Assembly: GCF_002236115.1 (NCBI RefSeq)
Contig: NZ_NIWT01000003.1
Span: 682,001 to 746,000 of the forward strand
Origin: Pseudomonas jessenii
Lineage (GTDB): Bacteria; Pseudomonadota; Gammaproteobacteria; Pseudomonadales; Pseudomonadaceae
DNA length: 64,000 nucleotides
Reading direction: 5' to 3'
In this document: piece after piece, positions 59,566-64,000 of the stretch
Layout: the number at the start of each line of letters is the position of its first letter
Position numbering within the stretch: position 1 is the first letter of the stretch
Program-made: the position numbers and the translations under genes
The notes under the pieces: generated by a model
Database searches by the model: none
The model's input: only the letters and a program-made list of their open reading frames with translations
What the model was told of the DNA's origin: nothing

Positions 59566-60932
59566 TAATGTTTCTCCAGACTGGACCCGCACAAGGCGGC
59601 GACGACGTTTTCCATCGCAGCGCTGCGCGACCCCTTGATCAAAATGGTGGTGTTTGTGTCTTGCTCGGCGTCCAGGGCCTTGATCAGTTCAGCTTGCGTG
59701 CTGAAGTGAAAAGCCTGAGGACCGAATGCGTTCACGGCGTGAGCCATCATTGGCCCGACGGCGTACAGCGCAGAAACCTTGCCACGGGCGTACGCGCCCA
59801 CGTCGCGGTGCCCCTGCTCCGCCCATTCGCCCAACTCGCCGATATCCCCGAGCACCAGGACGGTGCGACCGGAAAAGCCGGCCAGTATATCAACGGCAGC
59901 ACACATGGAGGTGGGGTTGGCGTTGTAAGTGTCATCGATCACGCGCATGCCGTTGGTGGCCAGTTGCGCGACGGTGCGCCCCTTGACCGGTTGCATCGCG
60001 CCAAGGCCGGTGGCGATACCGAACAGCGACACACCCAGGGCATGGGCGGCTGCGGCGGCGGCCATGGCATTGGCGACGTTATGGGTGCCGAGCAGGTTCA
60101 ATTGAACGCGCTCCACGCCTTCAGGGCTGTGCAGGTTGAACGCCGGGCAGCCGCGGGCATCGGTAGTCAGGTCACTGGCGTAGAAATCGGCGCTGGCGTT
60201 GCTCAACGCAAACGTCAGCACTTTGCGGTCACCGGCGCGTGCCTTCCAGATACCGAATGCCTTGTCGTCAAGATTGAGAACGGCGACGCCATCGGCATCC
60301 AGCCCTTCGATGATCTCGCCCTTGGCTTCGACGATTTTGTCCGGGCCGCCGAACTCGCCGACGTGAGCGGTCCCGGCATTGTTGAGAATGGCCACGTGCG
60401 GCCGGGTCAGGCCGACGGTGTAGGCAATTTCACCCAGGCGCGAGGCGCCCAGTTCGATCACGGCAGCGGTGTGTTCCGGTGCCAGTTCGAGCAAGGTCAG
60501 CGGCACGCCGAGGTCGTTGTTCAGGTTGCCACGGGTCGCCAGCACCGGACCACGGGTGCGCAGAATGCTCGCAAGCATCTCCTTGACCGTGGTCTTGCCG
60601 CTGGAACCGGTGACGGCCGCGACCGGATGGGTGTAGGCGGCGCGATTGAGCGCGCCCAACTGACCGAGGGCCTGGCGAGTGTCGCTGACCAGTAACTGCG
60701 GCAGCGTGCTGCCAGCGACTTCACGCTCGACCAGCGCAGCCACGGCGCCCTTGGCGGCGACTTCATTCAGATAGTCATGACCGTCAAAACGCGGGCCGGT
60801 CAGGGCAATAAACAGCTGGCCCGGCTTGATTGCACGGCTGTCGATGCTAACGCCGTCGAAGCTGGCATCGGCGGACACCAGGCGAGCACTCAGCGCACCG
60901 GTCAGTTCACTCAGTTTCAAGGCCTTAAGCAT
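59565..60932 (-). CDS. murF: UDP-MurNAc-tripeptide--D-alanyl-D-alanine ligase MurF
   Basis: Adds D-Ala-D-Ala, the product of the ddlB enzyme, to complete the UDP-MurNAc-pentapeptide. 455 residues: N-domain ([17 protein letters not shown]), P-loop GSSGKTT (109-115), [27 protein letters not shown] and the C-domain [18 protein letters not shown]. Start ATG 60932 with GGAGG upstream, overlapping murE by 8 nt. Confidence 0.98.
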   Translation of the reverse strand: MLKALKLSELTGALSARLVSADASFDGVSIDSRAIKPGQLFIALTGPRFDGHDYLNEVAAKGAVAALVEREVAGSTLPQLLVSDTRQALGQLGALNRAAYTHPVAAVTGSSGKTTVKEMLASILRTRGPVLATRGNLNNDLGVPLTLLELAPEHTAAVIELGASRLGEIAYTVGLTRPHVAILNNAGTAHVGEFGGPDKIVEAKGEIIEGLDADGVAVLNLDDKAFGIWKARAGDRKVLTFALSNASADFYASDLTTDARGCPAFNLHSPEGVERVQLNLLGTHNVANAMAAAAAAHALGVSLFGIATGLGAMQPVKGRTVAQLATNGMRVIDDTYNANPTSMCAAVDILAGFSGRTVLVLGDIGELGEWAEQGHRDVGAYARGKVSALYAVGPMMAHAVNAFGPQAFHFSTQAELIKALDAEQDTNTTILIKGSRSAAMENVVAALCGSSLEKH

Positions 60933-62387
60933 GGGCCACCTCCCACGCGGTCAAGGCATGATCGGCCTCGACCAGATCGGAAAAGGCATGGCGTTCGCCG
61001 TTGATTTCCTGATAGTCCTCGTGACCTTTCCCGGCCAGGACAATCACGTCATCCGCCGAGGCACTGGCGATCAACCGGGCAATCGCCTGACCACGACCGG
61101 CAACGAACTCCACTTTATCCACAGCCGTGAAGCCGGCGCGGATGTCATCGAAAATCACTGCAGGGTCTTCAGTGCGCGGATTGTCATCGGTCACCAGCAC
61201 GCCATCGGCCAGGCGCTCAACCACTTCGGCCATCAACGGACGCTTGCCGCGATCGCGGTCGCCGCCACAGCCGAACAGGCACAGCAGCCGGCCCTTGGCG
61301 TGTGGACGCAGAGCCAGCAGCACTTTTTCCAGGGCATCCGGGGTGTGGGCGTAATCGACCACCACCAGCGGCTGCGAGCCACCGCCCAAGCGCTGCATGC
61401 GCCCGGCAGGGCCTTCAAGCTTCGGCAGCACCTTGAGAATTTCGTCCAGGGCGTAATCCAGACCGAGCAACGCACCGACCGCCGCCAGGACATTGCTCAG
61501 GTTGAAGCGACCGAGCAAGGTGCTGCGCAGGTGGTGCTCGCCCTGTGGCGTGACCAGCGTGGCGCGCACGCCTTCGTCGTCGAATTGCGCCTGACGGCAA
61601 TACAGGTAGGCGCTGGAGTCTTCCAGGCTGTAGGTGATCAACCGCGACTCGCGCTTGTCGGCGGCCAGTTGCCGGCCGAACTTGTCGTCGAGGTTGACCA
61701 CGCGGCATTTCAAGTCATTCCAGTCAAACAGCCTGGCCTTGGCTTCGCCGTAGGCCTGCATGGTGCCGTGATAATCCAGGTGATCGCGGGACAGGTTGGT
61801 CATCACTGCCACATCGAACGCCAGGGCAGTCACGCGCCCCTGATCCAGGCCATGGGAAGAAACTTCCATCGCCACGGCCTTGGCCCCGGCCTTTTTCAGG
61901 TCCGCCAGGGTCGCTTGCACGGCAATCGGGTTCGGCGTGGTGTGCAGGCCGCTTTCCAGCGCCCCATAGAAACCCGAACCGAGCGTGCCGACCAGGCCGC
62001 AGTGCTGGCCGAGCAGGTCCAGCGCCTGGGCGATCAATTGAGTCACGCTGGTCTTGCCGTTGGTACCGGTCACGCCCACCAGGTTCAGGTGATGGCTTGG
62101 CTCGCCATAAAAACGCCCGGCGATGTCCGACAGCTGAGCCGCCAGACCTTTGACCGGAATCAACGGCACTTCAGTGATCGGCAGGACCGTGGCGCCTTCT
62201 ACTTCATAGGCCACCGCGGCAGCACCACGCTGCAAGGCGTCAACCATATGCGCGCGCCCATCGAATTTCCCGCCCGGCACAGCGAGGAACAGATCACCCG
62301 CACGCACATTGCGGCTGTCCAGGGCGAGTTCGCGAATCAGCAGATCGTGGCCGGCGTGAGGGAAAATCTTGTTCAGGCTCAGGGACA

Positions 62388-62388
<1 letters not shown>
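60925..62388 (-). CDS. murE: UDP-MurNAc-L-Ala-D-Glu--meso-diaminopimelate ligase MurE
   Basis: Adds meso-diaminopimelate to the peptide stem. 487 residues: SLSLNKIFPHAGHDLLIRELALDSRNVRAGDLFLAVPG, P-loop GTNGKTS (108-114), MEVSSHGLDQGR, and VTDDNPRTEDPAVIF containing DNPR, the motif that selects meso-DAP over lysine. Its ATG shares a base with the ftsI stop (TGATG). Confidence 0.98.

Positions 62389-64000
<1,612 letters not shown>

Overview
The window is a chromosomal segment of a fluorescent-type Pseudomonas, most likely the P. fluorescens group. The evidence is the high-GC coding pattern, the gene content (dauBAR, the 12-gene alginate operon, the dcw division cluster ending in lpxC) and many intergenic REP/REPIN elements built on GTGGGAGCGAGCTTGCTCGC. 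I see no tRNA, rRNA, prophage, integrase, transposase or CRISPR array. This is a largely ordinary core and near-core region, and I did not find a convincing undescribed multi-gene system.

Layout. 1-7.3 kb: 3' part of an AapJ-like amino-acid binding protein, carboxylesterase estB, RNA helicase rhlB, the D-arginine catabolism/racemization set dauB-dauA-dauR, and a convergent basic-amino-acid binding protein. 7.5-10.4 kb: moaE-moaD-moaC (molybdopterin) and a PIN-PhoH ATPase. 10.7-12.9 kb: an atypical polysaccharide-deacetylase-like secreted protein and yaaA. 12.9-30.3 kb: a long AT-rich, structured algD leader, then algD-alg8-alg44-algK-algE-algG-algX-algL-algI-algJ-algF-algA, closed by a strong terminator. 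AlgA and AlgD make GDP-mannuronate; Alg8/Alg44 polymerise it under c-di-GMP control; AlgK, X, G and L form the periplasmic scaffold, AlgE the pore, and AlgI/J/F/X acetylate the polymer.

30.5-32.4 kb: three small singletons (membrane protein, SDR, NTF2-like). 32.5-38.6 kb: an aromatic-acid-type efflux operon (NodT-like outer membrane factor, FUSC permease, DUF1656, HlyD adaptor) with a divergent LysR regulator. 39.3-45.6 kb: an MdtA/MdtB-like RND pump followed by an OmpR-type regulator and sensor kinase. 45.8-47.8 kb: a small secreted protein and a CACHE-GGDEF diguanylate cyclase.

48-64 kb: the division and cell-wall cluster on the minus strand, ftsI(partial)-murE-murF-mraY-murD-ftsW-murG-murC-ddlB-ftsQ-ftsA-ftsZ-lpxC. 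Most genes overlap or nearly touch. No REP lies inside it.

The most interesting sequence-level observation is a REPIN inside the 5' coding region of algK. It keeps the frame open and rewrites the signal-peptide n-region. The alginate operon also carries REP pairs at algL/algI and algF/algA and an 18-bp hairpin between algD and alg8. Other points are a structured repeat-like element at about 38.8-39.2 kb, a collapsed REP palindrome upstream of the efflux operon, and a deacetylase-like protein lacking a metal-binding Asp.
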